From Stictocephala bisonia (lineage: Eukaryota; Arthropoda; Insecta; Hemiptera; Membracidae): DNA of 64,000 nt. Positions 21,895-34,432 of this stretch are shown here, piece after piece. The stretch is from NCBI GenBank assembly GCA_035578905.1, contig JAQJVL010000082.1, positions 454,118-518,117 of the forward strand, read 5' to 3'. Numbering within the stretch: position 1 is the stretch's first letter; each line of letters begins with the position of its first letter. Both the position numbers and the translations under genes were made by a program. The notes under the pieces were generated by a model. That model was not told the DNA's origin and made no database searches. It was given only the letters and a program-made list of their open reading frames with translations.

Positions 21895-22045
21895 TTTGGT
21901 AGAAACAATACAAAAATTTATTAAAAGAAGTTTACTTCCATACAAAGGGTTATAAATAAAAGAAAGATGAAATTTATTTTATTTCTGTGTTTTTTAACTA
22001 CCTTAAAAGTTGTAAATTAATTATTTATTTGTATAAAATCATGAT
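21895..22045 (+). repeat. repeat K, copy 2
   Basis: Counterpart of 17090-17240 in the same orientation. Moderate similarity by eye; class unknown. Confidence 0.45.
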
Positions 22046-22564
22046 ACTCAATGTTAAATTATATTTTTAACATTCAAATGTCTTTCAAGTGAAGTAGAGC
22101 GGTGCCCTACAATCGAATGAGAGTAAAACCATGCTTTCAACATTCCCTAGTTTAACATTATGAAAAATCTAACCTCCCCAGTATTACAAACACCATTATT
22201 TACATTTTATCAGCTGTTAACACTTTTTGTAAATTATTATTTACATTTAAACAGTTGTTACTTTTCGATTCATTTGAGTACATCTCCTTGTTATACTTAT
22301 GGCCGTTAAACGTACTTTGAGTGCTTCCCACACGCTTCAGGGTAACAATATTGAAGAAGACCTTATTGCGCAACTACGAACGGAGGAAACTTTTTTACAC
22401 CTCAACCACTTAGTTGATCAAGAAATAAGGGAGTAGTTGCATTGACAAAAAACTGTTTCACGTATATAAGTATTTCCAATAGACACTATAGTATTGTTAG
22501 CTAATTGCAATTGGGCTGTATTGTTGTAAAACGTATCTAAATTTTTTTTAGTTAATTTCCCCCT
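22046..22564. other. nothing assigned
   Basis: No supported feature. A short stretch near 22370-22470 (TTTTTACACCTCAACCAC..., TTGACAAAAAACTG) loosely resembles 56130-56200, too weakly to call. Confidence 0.35.
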
Positions 22565-22925
22565 TTAGATTGCTACAAATAAAGTTTTGGTATATCTAGG
22601 TTTCCATAGTTGATGTTTTATTTGATAATCCTAGCACGATATTCATCAAAATGGTGATAAATTTCTTCATGTTCCGGGATTGATAGTTGGCCGATTCGAT
22701 ATTTTTGCTGCTACCCAGTATGTAGTTGACTTCATTGTCTTGACATTCAATTCATATCGATAATATTTAAAACTACAATTATTTTGTCAAGTTCTCCCCT
22801 CTTACCACGTGCATGGCGTGGCCAGCACCGTTGTCAGCACCGCCCTTATTCCCCTACAAATCCTGAAAAATAAACATAGTAATTATGACTAAAAATTAAT
22901 AAAAACTGAAATCAGGTAGCTTCCA
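22565..22925 (+). repeat. block G, copy 1
   Basis: It aligns with 32935-33919. Shared blocks are GGTTTCCATA.TTGA.GTTTTA, TTGATAGTT..CC..TTC.AT, TGCTGCTA.C.A.CATGTAGTT, GTCAGCACCGTTGTCAG-like and TTCCC.TACAAAT. This copy lacks the A insertion present in copy 2, so it helps place one A boundary. Confidence 0.65.
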
Positions 22926-23394
22926 TTGTGGTGTCGTGGCTGCTAAAACAAATTGACACATGTTTCTTTTTTCTCTGGTGGGTGAATGCTCTTTAGAATA
23001 GCAACCATAAACAACCAAATGTAATAATTATTAATATACTACGGTTTAAATATAATTCTAAGGATGGGTTATCATAACTACTATTTGAAGGTTTATCATC
23101 TATATTATAATCCTGATTATGTTTTCCTTAATTAGCTGCATTGGTTGTAATATAAATTGTATTTGCTTCTTAATTTTCTTGACATCTTTCATCGTAATCA
23201 CCCCACACACGTTTCGAAAATAGAATTGATTCCTAAATTACAAGACTTGTAAGATAAACAGCTCATGAATCAACAAAGTAAATTGAAAATGAAAATTTTA
23301 AGCATTTTGACGTTTAATCAAATTAGGACATTTTATTTTCAAAAAGACTGTTGGGACCAAATTTGATTACTCACTATCTAATAGTCTTTCAATT
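22926..23394. other. nothing assigned
   Basis: AT-rich DNA with no recognised feature. Confidence 0.35.
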
Positions 23395-24165
23395 TCTGTA
23401 CATTTACGAGCGTAATTAACTTACTTTGAAGGTGTTTAACAAATATCAGCAGAACTAAAACTTACTTTCTACAGACACAACGTAATTTACGCGGACAGTC
23501 GAGTATGTAGTTTACAAACCAGAGTTTTGAACAAAGTAAATATTCAGAGTGACCAATGTGCTTCCTGTAATTTCATTGTATTATTCAGTTCAAAAAATGC
23601 TTAGTGTTAGGTAATAAGTCTTTTTCACTCAAAGGCGTTTTGTAATTTAGCACTTGTCTATCTTTAATAAGTACAGACAATACCCCTCTTACTTTGTCCT
23701 TGTATTATTGATATATCTAATTACTAATAACTCAAAAATACATATAAACAGAATATATTTATTTATATATGATATCTATTCATAGAAAGATTCAATTAAA
23801 CTATAGTAATAACAAACTGTATAAATACATCCAAATAAAAGAAGACATTACATATATGAAGCGTGTCCGGGAGGTAGTTAGTTTTTATTGTCTGTGTCTT
23901 GCCGCGAGGGGTTGGGGAAGGGGAAATGAGTTAATTTCCTTGGTTCAGTTCAAAGGATAGTTAATTACTTACATTATGTTCAAATTTTGTCAAAACGATA
24001 TATTCCATAATTCTATTATGACTTATTTCTTAATGATCCTAGTCAAATATTTAGTACAATAGGTTATGAACAAATAAGGTGTTAACATTATATACTTATA
24101 AAACGTATATAGACTTATGAAATATCTAAATTACAAAAGGAAATACGTCTGTGACACATTTTCTA
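23395..24165 (+). repeat. block L, copy 1 (uninterrupted)
   Basis: It aligns with 35200-35498 plus 37327-37921, and partially with 39620-39735. Shared blocks include GTATGTA.TTTACAAACCAGA, CTTAGTGTTAGGTAATA-like, GTCCGG.AGGTAGTTAGTTTT and GGTTGGGGAAGGGGAAATGA. The continuity here across the point where copy 2 contains a Helitron provides an empty site. A 63-residue open frame (23769-23960) within it is not conserved in copy 2. Confidence 0.8.
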
Positions 24166-24215
24166 ACGAAGTATTTAACAATGCTGTCTAACAAAATTCG
24201 TAGAATCTATATTTA

Positions 24216-24229
24216 TAAAAGAGGATGTT

Positions 24230-24294
<65 letters not shown>

Positions 24295-24834
24295 TTGAAG
24301 TTTATGCGCTGCCAAACGATTCAACCGATCGCCATGAAACCTTAGGATGTTGTCCTGTATACTCCCGAGATGGTTTCTGTGAAGTTTGATGCAGATCCGT
24401 TCACAGGGTCCCGCCCAACGGGCTCCTAAAGTTCCCATGTTATTCAAATTGAGAATCTGAATTGTTTACAAAAAACATATGACTGTGTGGTTTAAACATG
24501 CCATAAGCAGATTGAAGTTCTCACAACAACAGTACTGTATGTGTTTTGATTTATTGTAGTTCTACATTTCACCTTGAGAGTGTAGCACACACTACTTTTA
24601 CTTGATCAGGTGATATGTATTTGGTGTTAACCTTTTTTCCTCGGTAATTAAAACATGTGGTGAAACGTGAAAATAAAAAATAGATAACTATTTGTTTTGC
24701 AGTTTAATTTTTATGACATGCCTCCTAAAAAATCTAATATTGCTAGAAGAAGCAAAAATGCTCGAATTCTTTCAGCTATTAGGTTCTAAATCAAACTCAA
24801 TATTATGACCGGTGAAGCGGGCGGGTACAGCTAG
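24216..24834 (+). mobile_element. non-autonomous Helitron, copy 1
   Basis: It begins TCTATATTTATAAAAGAGG after an A and ends CAGCTAG before a T. This A|TC...CTAG|T arrangement is the Helitron hallmark. GC-rich sequence with short self-complementarity (ACCGGTGAAGCGGGCGGGT) lies just upstream of CTAG. Its internal sequence is shared in reverse complement with 33920-34456, including GCGCTGCCAAACGATTCAAC and GAGAACTTCAATCTGC-type blocks. It has no Rep/helicase, so it depends on another element. Confidence 0.8.
24232..24294. repeat. (TA)n microsatellite in Helitron 5' region
   Basis: About 31 TA units with a single TGT interruption near 24279. The minus-strand Helitron at 34394-34430 has a TA tract at the same relative place, so the tract is part of the family. 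Confidence 0.95.
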
Positions 24835-25241
24835 TATTTTCTATTTGTACAAAGAATAAGACTATAAATTTAAGAAGAACTTTAGGTTATATTTGCTACC
24901 TTAAATGTTCAAAATACTTGTACAGCACTTACTTAATATATACATTTTTTATTTCACTAAATATTAAGATTAACCAAATATTTCGAGTTAAAAATTAATT
25001 AAATAACGTTAAACAGTTTTTTTAGAATTATATTTTTGACTATTACTTGTTTTAACTAGCCAGACTAGACAAAAAGTTTTTTATTAGCTTGATACAATAC
25101 CATGATAAAATAAATTATATTGTTACTATTTGGACTATTATAACAATTTAACTGTTTGAAAAGCTACAATCTTCCTTCTTTGGAGATTAAAGAGAACTTA
25201 GACTTGGTGAAGTCGTTTAATTGAAAAAGTTTCATTATTAA
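24835..25241. other. nothing assigned
   Basis: AT-rich DNA without recognised features. Confidence 0.4.
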
Positions 25242-25366
25242 TAGATTATTTGTTCTCATACAAGGGAAAGCACGCGATTCCAACATTATGGCTTAGGAAA
25301 CTTCCATGTTTACGTTTGTTTTGGTAAACAACAAAACATGTTATAGACTTTTTAAACATGGTTTAA
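25242..25366 (-). repeat. interspersed repeat B, copy 2
   Basis: Reverse-complement counterpart of 5446-5566, sharing AACATGTTTTGTTG, AAACGTAAACATGGAAGTTT and GGAATCGCGTGC on the minus strand. Confidence 0.65.
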
Positions 25367-25762
25367 ACTTTATGGTCTGGAGGGTTTTGTAATGTGTACA
25401 TTTTACAGTATTATTAAAAGTATAATACACAAATGATATACATTTCTTGGAATATTCTAATGTTAACTTAGCCAAGATATGAAATAGCAATAGGCATACT
25501 GTATATATATTAATATCCACATTGATTAAAAATATATATCATACAGTTCAACAAACAGTTCAAGTTGTTACAGTTCAAGTAAACAGTAGCCTAGTTAAAT
25601 TACTGCACAATTGTAGCATGCAACTTCAGTTAAAAATATCCTCAGAGTTGTGCTTGGACGTAAAAGTCTTGTTTTTGATATTTGACGGTACATTCGATTC
25701 CATCCTCTGCTCTGTGTTTCCCACCCCCGAAGTCCCAGTGACCCTTATCCTACCCTCCTTCT

Positions 25763-25820
25763 CACCCCTGTATGCCCTGTATACATATTGTCGAAATTGT
25801 ATACAGGACATACAGGGGTG
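25763..25820. repeat. 22-bp inverted repeat beside (GT)n
   Basis: CACCCCTGTATGCCCTGTAT... (25763-25784) pairs with ...ATACAGGACATACAGGGGTG (25799-25820), with one mismatch and a 14-bp loop. It sits 26 bp before a 300-bp (GT)n tract. The end sequence ACAGGGGTGTTCC recalls ACAGGGTGT-type transposon termini. Confidence 0.8.
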
Positions 25821-25844
25821 TTCCAGGAGGTGTTATCCAGAGCT

Positions 25845-26148
<304 letters not shown>

Positions 26149-26306
26149 ATTAGGCCATAAAAGTCCAAACTTTGCATGTGAGTGCTCGGAGTTAAAACAT
26201 TTTTGCCATTTACAGGCTAGATGAAATTGTTTAATTAAAGAATTATTGTTTAATTAATCATACGATGGGAGACATTAAATGTGTCAATGGTATATATATA
26301 TATATG

Positions 26307-26485
26307 CAGTACAAGTGAAAGTCACACAGCACAAATATATTACAATAGAAGCACAAAATGCACAAATATACTACAATACAAGGACAATATGCACAAATAT
26401 TTACAATATAAGTACAAAATGGTGATCGATTTCGGCGAACTACGTTTTCCTTCCTCAGAACAGAGGGACACAAAAAATGGAAAAT
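26307..26485 (+). mobile_element. MITE F, single arm
   Basis: It matches the left arm of the palindrome at 51153: CAGTACAAGTGAAAGTCACA, CACAAAATGCACAAATATAC, GGTGATCGATTTCGGCGAAC and CCTTCCTCAGA.CAGAGGGA. The complementary arm is missing. A (TA)n tract immediately precedes it. Confidence 0.75.
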
Positions 26486-27147
26486 GATGTTTAACAACTT
26501 AATTTATAGGCCTACTTTCACGAGCCTATCAGCCTCTCTTGGATGGAAATATCAAAATGGCGGCTGCTGTGATATTATTGGCTAGTTTCTATTGGCTGTT
26601 ACTTCTGTTCTTTTAAACGCTGAAAATACATTAAAAAACTATTTCAGAATCAAAATTAACCTGTTCATTCATTAGTTTATTACGGTCCTTACATTTTTAA
26701 TTAAAAATAAATAACTTTTCTAATAATAGTCGGAATAATCCCATAATCCTACCCTCCCATAATTACAAACTTTTAGAATTTCTACATTTTCATATATTTT
26801 ATTTAAACTGTGGGTATAATTCAGAAGGTGTTTTGCTAAATTAAATCTACCTAATGTTATTTCACATAAAGCCGAAAATATGTAAAAAAGTTAGCTTACA
26901 TATTTATTTTAAATCGATGTCCATATGGATTTATTTACCTAATGAGATTTCAATCTTGGCCAAGTGAAAATTAGAATATTCCAAAAATTTATAGAATTTG
27001 TGTATTAGAATTTGAATGATATATAAGTAAGCTTACTTTTTACATGTTTTTACAATAGTTTTTCTTAATAACTTAAAACATAAATTACATCCTTGTCTAA
27101 TAACATAAAAACAATAAAATACAAAAATACGCATATAAAAAATTTAA
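26486..27147. other. nothing assigned
   Basis: It includes one CAAAATGGCGGCTG motif (about 26551-26564) also found near 52621, but nothing longer was recognised. Confidence 0.4.
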
Positions 27148-27395
27148 CATTTTGATAAGTACCTAATAGTAGGAATACGCGTAGTAAGTCTAAAGTCCGT
27201 AAAAATTCCATACATACCAACAAACGATGAATAGCTTGCCTGGTGATGACAGAACAGAGCAAAGGACCCAAGCCCACTCCATTAGGGCTGACTAGGTACG
27301 ATTCAAACAGGAATAATCGTTAATCATCGACAGGATTTGAAGTTTTTTTTAGCTCTCTTCAATATTGGCAATAAATGCTCCTTATCTTGTTTGGC
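27148..27395 (+). repeat. interspersed repeat D, copy 2
   Basis: Direct-orientation counterpart of 7955-8200, with the same conserved core (CCTGGTGATGACAGAACAG, TAGGGCTGACTAGGTACG). Minus-strand open frame 27065-27277 differs in frame from its counterpart and is not called as a gene. Confidence 0.75.
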
Positions 27396-28500
27396 TGCTT
27401 GTGTACTAAAAGTGTTTCAATGCATTTATTGTATTGTTTCCTTGTTTACATTTTTACATGAAACACGATAGACATGGAAGTGTATTCTTAAATTAAATGT
27501 CAATTGATTTCTATGGATACGTTTTATTACTAAAAAGGGTGGTTTTTCATTGAGCTGTGAATATATGGCAAAAGGGGTGTGATCCATAACCCTATTTTAT
27601 AGTTATCCATCGTAGTAAATATTTAATTTCCTAAAAAAGTTCATTTCGTATATATTATAATATTCAGAACTCAAGAAGAAGGACACGTTGCCGTAATGAA
27701 GTGGTGTAATAGATTATGCACATTTTTTGGAGTTCATAAAATGTCTATGCATCAACAAAAAATAATAAAATTGTGATTAATGTTTTAAAAATGTTATAGT
27801 TTAAAAACATTAAATTAAAAAAATTACAACGTTTTTACTTTGGTAATTTATTTCCAATTTGTTATGGTATTTTGTATTATTTTTTTATGGTAAATTAACA
27901 TAAAATAAGTGAAAATATATTTTACTCTGAAAACAATCTCCATACTATTTTAATATTATACATAATATACATAACCCAGCCACATCAACACTTAAAAGGT
28001 TATTTTAGTTTCATTAAGCTTAAAACACAATATCTAGATATCTGTATTTGACTGTCCCTTAACATTTTAAGCACCAGTATTAGTTCTATGAAGTGTTTAT
28101 ACTTAAAACTAATTAAAGTATTACATTAATACATAACGATTTAGCTATAAATAGAATAATGCTTTAACGTAAAGGACAACTTTTAGTTGTATGTACAAGG
28201 GTAAGTAATGGAGTATTAATGTATAACATGAAATATTAAATTCACTATATTTATATTTACATAACTTGGTTGCTAAGCTTATATAAACTAAAAAAAAAGC
28301 TTTTCCCTTTTGAAGATACTGCTACATACCTAGTGTGCTATTTATAATGGTACAAAATAAAATTAAAAAAAAAAAAACAACAACTATATAATATGAATTT
28401 GAAACTGAGTTAGGTACAAAAATAAAAAAGGGACCAGCCATTTCCTAAAAATATAATACTATAAAAAATAAATCCTACAGGTAAACTTGAAATATTATTT
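27396..28500. other. AT-rich DNA, nothing assigned
   Basis: No open frame, RNA or repeat match recognised. Confidence 0.4.
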
Positions 28501-29165
28501 TATTGTTATAATGTTCCTGCTTGTATGGCCATTCCCAAGCAGTCCTGCTAGCAGGGAACACAACAAACAGGATTTTTCACTCAGAGACTGGAAAAGGGTA
28601 TGGCTGATTTGAAAACTGTGTTGTTTTCCTCAAATGCTGCTGTTTCACTTCCGCTGTTTCACTTGCATAATCTTGCTTATTATATTAGAAGTGACTGATT
28701 TAACAAATGATCAGTTTTACTACTGTTAAAATATTATGTTTCAACAATAATTTACCCAACAAAATGATCCTCTTACGAAATAAAAATACCAGCTGCAATT
28801 AGTTCACAGTATACCTAGAATATCAATAAGAGCTATGGTAGGGATCTAGTGATGTTCAAAGTAAAAATGTCAATCAATGATTTTTAGGAGTTTAATCCAA
28901 TGTACATATTTTTTAATTAGTGAATTTTACCATGACTGATTGAGAATAACGTTTCTCTCAACTTGGCTACAATTTTAATGTTATCTGTTTTAATTCCATT
29001 TAAAATTTAACTTTTAGTAACTTAAACTCTGTTTGATTTAAAAATTTAAAATAAAACATTAGCTACAAAAATATGTCACAAGTGAATTACATTTATTGAA
29101 CTACATCACCCATATAAGTTTATATTTTAATGTTATATAAAAAAGAGGTTTTTAATCAAACTTAG

Positions 29166-30122
29166 TTTTTAGTTTTAGTTTTAGTTTAAAAGGGGATATG
29201 TAGTTGGTCCAGCCAACCCTCGCAACGAAGCCTAAGGCTTTTTGTGCCAATCCCGGTGCCTAATCGTCGTAAAGCTGGCTGCCCTTGACCAAGTCAAGGA
29301 GCTTCTTCACTAGATTGGTAATTTCCAACTGTCCCAGAGGTGAGCCTTCAAAAAGTGCCCTTCTTCTGGCACCAAGAGCCTCACACTCCAGGACAATGTG
29401 TTCTGCCGACTCTTCGTCCTCCCCACAGAGGCGACAGATGGGATCCTCCGCAAAGAGTCCCACCGTTCTTAAATGCCTCCGGAATTTGCCGTGGCCGGTG
29501 ATGAGTCCCACCACCAGCCTAACGTGCGATTTGTTTAGTCCAAGAAGTGACTGTGTCAACTTCTGGGAGGGCTTCTTGACAAGAACCTTGCCGAGTCTTT
29601 GCCCTGGGAACCGCCGCCATCTTTCCAGATGTCTGGCGCTGACCCAGTTTTTAATTGCTGCTTTGGCAGCTGCAATCGAAACGCCGCAGGCCGGCTCAGG
29701 ACCAGTGAAGGGCTTGAGAGCCCCCTCCCTAGCCAAGGCATCGGCCCGCTCGTTGCCTTCTAGTCCCCTATGTCCTGGGATCCATTCCAGCGAGACCTGG
29801 TTTCTTGATCCCAGGATACTGAGGGTCTCCACGCATTCCCAGACTAGACCAGACGAGACCATCCAGGAGTCCAGAGCCCCTAGGGCCGCCTGACTGTCTG
29901 AGAGGATGCGGATGTATTTCCCACAAACCCCTCTCTCGACCGCCTGGGCGGCACAATGAAGGATTGCGGTGACTTCAGCTTGGAAGACGGTGCCATACGC
30001 TCCCAGGCTCACGCTAGCGTTGGTCCTAGGGTTGCCAGTATAGACGCCAAATCCAGCTCTGTTGCCCATTCTAGACCCGTCTGTGAACCACACAACTCGG
30101 TCGTGAGAAGAAACCGGGCTAC
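29166..30122 (-). mobile_element. 5'-truncated non-LTR retrotransposon insertion
   Basis: This about 957-bp insert splits block E exactly between sequences that are continuous in the other copy. On the minus strand it begins inside the coding region and ends in a short 3' UTR with a repeated AAACTA tail (left edge at about 29166-29190). That is the normal structure of a 5'-truncated LINE. A clear TSD could not be fixed by eye. Confidence 0.75.
29260..30120 (-). pseudogene. RNase H domain of LINE polyprotein, 5'-truncated
   Basis: It is the C-terminal part of a retrotransposon ORF2-type protein, open from the 5' truncation to a TAG stop. Numbered from the in-frame GTG at 30093, it has the RNase H residues D5 (FTDGS), E40 (QAEV), D66 (LSDSQAAL) and D118 within GNERADALARE, plus H108 (IPGH). 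A C-terminal zinc knuckle follows (C220, C223, H232, C237: CRLCGEDEESAEHIVLEC). This order of RNase H then CCHC tail is found in I/LOA/Outcast-type non-LTR clades that carry RNase H; the exact clade is inferred. The frame has no internal stop, so insertion is fairly recent. Endonuclease and reverse transcriptase domains are absent, so it cannot be autonomous. Its GC content is clearly above its surroundings. Confidence 0.85.
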
Positions 30123-30184
30123 AAAAAACCTGTTGAATTTTATAAACATCTAATCAATTTAACTACGTGAATTCTCCACCCACA

Positions 30185-30564
30185 CAATTAGAGGTTGTCG
30201 GTGAATTTGGAGGATGTAGGCCTTGGTCGTGATTTTAATGTTGGACTAAGTGTAGGTGTCATATGTGTTTTATTTGGTTAATTTCTTGAACTTCTTTTTC
30301 ATTTAAGTAATATTTCTTAGTTATCTTCTTGTCTTTTGTTCTTTTACGCTTGATGCTTATTTTTGTGGTTTAATTATTTTATAACTTTAATTATGTATCG
30401 TTGTTTGATTTGTAAATAATGTGCTCATCGTAGGTGAATTAGTATGACCTCTTTAGATATACTCATTATATTTTTGTGTGGAATTTTCTTTTCGAGGTCA
30501 AGTGTAAGAGATGACTTAATAGTCCTAACTTTGTGTCACTAAATAAAACTTTTCATTTCAATTA
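30185..30564 (+). mobile_element. short retroposon-like insert with TSD
   Basis: A 374-bp segment (30191-30564) splits block E relative to its other copy. It is flanked by CAATTA at 30185-30190 and 30559-30564, matching CAATTA in the empty copy near 19387. An AATAAA signal (30542-30547) lies close to the right end, suggesting a reverse-transcribed 3' UTR or truncated LINE in plus orientation. No protein was recognised. The target duplication and poly(A) signal are seen; the mechanism is inferred. Confidence 0.65.
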
Positions 30565-31295
30565 TAGATGGCTGCTTGGTCATGGCAGACAGTGGCTTGT
30601 GTCCAACTCTTATTTCGCAGACTGTCTAAGTTAACCTCTACAATCATTATTTACTAAGGATTTAGAAAACCTATATAAATATCATATAAAAATGTCTGTC
30701 CCTGTATATTTTCAAGGGACATAAAAAATATTGCTATGAGTATTTGACTACACTTCATTAATTTGTTTTTATTAAATTATTAACTTAAATAAGGCTTAGG
30801 TTAAGCTTGGCTTAGTTCGTGACTTATGTTTTGTACATAAGATCGAAATGTATTGAAAAAAGTATTTTTGTAGTATTAATGTTAGGATAATAACGTTTCC
30901 TCTTCCACTTAATCACAAATAAAAAATTTAAAAAAATGAAATGATACGTGCTTCCTTTGGTAAAATGAACTCAGTGGAAGATGTAAAGCATATAATGGTA
31001 GAATGCAACAGTTGTAAATATCATAATTCTTATACAAAAATGTATTGAAGTGAATATTTTACTTTTCATAAGACGTAACTCTTCACAAAACTGTTTACAA
31101 TATTCCCTTTGTTTTTCTCACATAGAATATTTTAAATTAAAATAAAACTAAATACAACACAAGTATGGGTCGTGTTACCAAGAATGATGTAATGAAAATA
31201 TTCCTAATTATAGATGTAATTAATTTAATAACTTAACTAATTATTAGTTTGAAAGGATATTTAGTTGACTTTAAATAATATTTTATCCATACAAT

Positions 31296-32934
31296 ATTTT
31301 GTATTCTGCTGTGGCCGGGGTATTACACCCGTACTGGCCCTGCTATCCACATGGCAAAAAGATGAATAAATACTCGAAACAATATCTCGACTCACATTTG
31401 GCACACTATTGGACGTGACCTGTCTTTCTTTCTTCTTTGTGATTGTATAATTTAATTTGCTTAGTTTTAATATAAATTTTCTTCAATAAGAACTTGACCT
31501 AGAAAATAGGAAATCATTAACGTTTGTTTATATAAAAATTATTACATAAATATAATACTAACTAAATTGTATCTTCATTTAACCCCAATTAAGACTAGTA
31601 CAACGATCATATAAATAAAAATACAACTGTGACTTTAAATATTTCCACATTAAATTATAACCAGAGATTAAAAGTCATTTCCAACAACAATTCAAATGTT
31701 AATGAGTTTTAACAGTAACGTTTTCAACAATTGTTTGACATTTTATGAACTCAACAACAATACCTGGTATTGTATTATAAGTTTTAATGAGCCTTCCTGT
31801 GCCCAATTAGATGACAACAATGATGATGAAGGCAAAAAGGATTTCAATGGAGTGTGTAAACTGTAAAAATGATGTTCCCTCTCGTTCTTTTGCAAAAGGA
31901 ATATTTCATTTTATTTCAGTAGGTTTTGTTTTCAAAAAATGTACTTCTAGAGATTACATAATGTAATAGTTTTCTGTACAAAAATATATCAAAATGTAAT
32001 TAATTAACAAAACTACTTCTAATTACTGAATTATGTTAAACAGGTATATATTATAGTGTTTTAATTAATAAATGAATATTGATAGCAAATAATATGATTT
32101 ATGATTATTACGTTATCTTTATCAAGAACATGTCTACAAGTCATCAATTAAATATTTCAGTACGGAATATTACCTCGTTAATATGTTATAATCTTAAATA
32201 ATATACGTAATCTTTCCATCAACAGTGTTTTTACAAATAATACATTAAAATGTCACAACTAAAGTAAAACAAGATTCAAAAATATATTTGTTATATTTAT
32301 ACTAAAACCAATTTATCTATACAGATCCTTTTGAAGGAATGCCAGGATGTACGTAAGTATATTATGAACATATTCAATTATTTACTTTTAAAAGGCATAG
32401 TTGCCTTTACTGTAGACTCTTAAATGTTGGAAGAAATCACTTTAAGTTTAATTTAGGGCCTCACAAGAAGTACCTCTAAGTCGGTCGCCTTTATCAACAG
32501 TCATGCGGCCGTTGTAGTATTTCAAAGCCTTGGTTAGTTATAGAGGGCAGTAACTAGAGTTCAGCCATGTTTAAATTGTAGTTCTTGCGTGTTCCTGTAG
32601 CTAGGTTTTATTGTAACGGACTAATTGTCCTTTACCTGCGTGCAACGAGCACTTGAACGGTTTATTTACAACCGTAAAACACAACAAATTGTACAGTTGA
32701 AAAACTAATCAGTCAGCATTTATTTCGGTTCTTATGTCCTGTATATACCTTGGATTTTATTTTCCGATAAATATATACTATTAATTAATACAAATTCATA
32801 AAAATGCAGGTTTTGGAATAAAACTATAGTTGATGTAATAGTATTACAAAGCAAAATAATTTGTTGTAACTAGATTTTTCAAATATATAGTTATATTAAC
32901 ACTTTGAGGAAAAATATTTTACAATTTTACAGCA
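31296..32934. other. nothing assigned
   Basis: AT-rich DNA between blocks E and G of the second set. I could not align it with the corresponding interval 20435-22564 by eye. Confidence 0.4.
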
Positions 32935-33919
32935 ACTAAAATTTTTTTGATATATTTATGTTTCCATATTTGACGTTTTACTTGATCAACCTAGTATAAG
33001 TATTAAAAGGGTGATCAATTTCTATGTGTTCTGTGAATTGATAGTTTACCTTTTCAATATTTTGGCTGCTATCTAACATGTAGTTAGCTTCATTATATTT
33101 TCGTTAAATTTTGAGAGAAAATATTTCAAACTATAGTTTTTTTTCTAGAGAGTAGTGCTCTTCCTGGAATTTAAACGGCTGTTTTGAATCTGTTAATAAA
33201 TAAAAGTGCTTATGAATATAGAAATTTAAATAATTTAAAACTGTCTATATTTTAAAGTTGCACGTATTAACTATGTAAAAATCTGATGAATTTTTAGTAA
33301 TAATTCATGATAAAACCAATAACATTTTAATAAACTTTAATAGTGTAAAAACTTAATTATAATGGTAATATATCTGTTTATAACACAGAAAAGAAATAAA
33401 CAGAGGCCACGTTTAATAGCACCAGAATGAGTTCCAAGTATGGTACTTGAGGTGTCGAGTTGTTAGTTCTCCAGTTCACCATGTGGATGGCAGGGTCAGC
33501 ACCGTTGTCAGTGTTATAATGGTTGCTATCGGCGTGGACACTACTAGAGAAGTCTGGGGTGTCCATGTTGGGTGGCAATCATTGTACGGATGTTGTGTGG
33601 GGGAGATAAATGAGTATTAGGCTTGTCAATTAGCTGAAAATCAGACCAGCACTATGTGGTTCGGATTCCACGTAAAGCTGTAGGTCCCTTAGTTGCCCTG
33701 GCTGTTGGGCTATTAATAAATTGCCCTTTCTGAAGATCAGTTGAACTCAGTTAGTAACCAGACTACACTCATCTACACTCATATAATCATTCGTGTTCGC
33801 CTTAAAATACCAACAATTGTATCGGCGTCTCATATGTAAGAATGTGAGTGCCTTACTCTAATTCCCTACAAATAATGAAGGATAAGCATATTAATTACAA
33901 CTACAAATTTATAAAGATA
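32935..33919 (+). repeat. block G, copy 2 (interrupted by element A)
   Basis: It aligns with 22565-22925 in pieces. The last matching segments (GTCAGCACCGTTGTCAG at about 33494-33510, and TTCCCTACAAATAATG at about 33861) are adjacent in copy 1 but separated here by a minus-strand A copy. Some 280 bp before the A copy has no counterpart in copy 1. Confidence 0.6.
33509..33850 (-). mobile_element. element A, 5' half
   Basis: On the minus strand it contains ATGAGTGTAGATGAGTGTAG, GAACTGA.CTTCAGAAAGGGC, GGGACCTACAGCTTTACGTG, GGAATCCGAACCACATAG, CTGATTTTCAGCTAATTGAC and CATGGACACCCCAGACTTC. It has no tandem array. By comparison with block G copy 1 it probably inserted at about 33509-33510. Confidence 0.75.
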
Positions 33920-34390
33920 CTAGCTGAACCCAGCGGACGTTGTCTCACCTTTCATTTTTCATTGACATACCAAAATAAAGCAATAAAAAGAATTATAGAA
34001 AAACCATTATTTATTAAATGAGAGCAAGAGGGTAAACAAGATTTTTGGTCTTCTTATTTGGTGTATAAATGTAAAGGTTTTTTGTAGTGTGTGCTACACT
34101 CTCAAGGTGAAATGTAGAACTACAATAAATCAAAACATATATAGTACTGTTGTTGTGAGAACTTCAATCTGCTTATGGCATGTGAAACTACATTAAACCA
34201 CAGTCATATGTTTTTTGTAAACAATTCAGATTCTCCATTTGAATAACATGGGATCTTTAGGAGCCCGTGGAGCGGGACCCTGTGGACGGATCTGCATCAA
34301 ACTTCACAGAAATCATCTCGGGAGTATACAGGAGAACATCCTAAAGTTTCATGGCGATCGGTTGGATGGTTTGGCAGCGCATAAACTTCA

Positions 34391-34432
<42 letters not shown>

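Larger units (their letters stand above)
28501..31295 (+). repeat. block E, long copy 2 (interrupted twice)
   Basis: It aligns with 18441-20230 in three pieces: 28501-29165, 30123-30190 and 30565-31295. The gaps are filled by a LINE fragment and a retroposon-like insert. Divergence between the two copies is substantial (many substitutions and small indels), so the duplication is old and the insertions are younger. Confidence 0.8.

Noticed and set aside
22370..22470. Possible shared repeat with 56130-56230
   Set aside because: The similarity is limited to short AT-rich words and could be chance.
24151..24447. Open frames on both strands around 24.2-24.4 kb, with a counterpart at 34.2 kb
   Set aside because: They cross the (TA)n tract and Helitron non-coding DNA, and no frame is conserved between the two copies as a protein.
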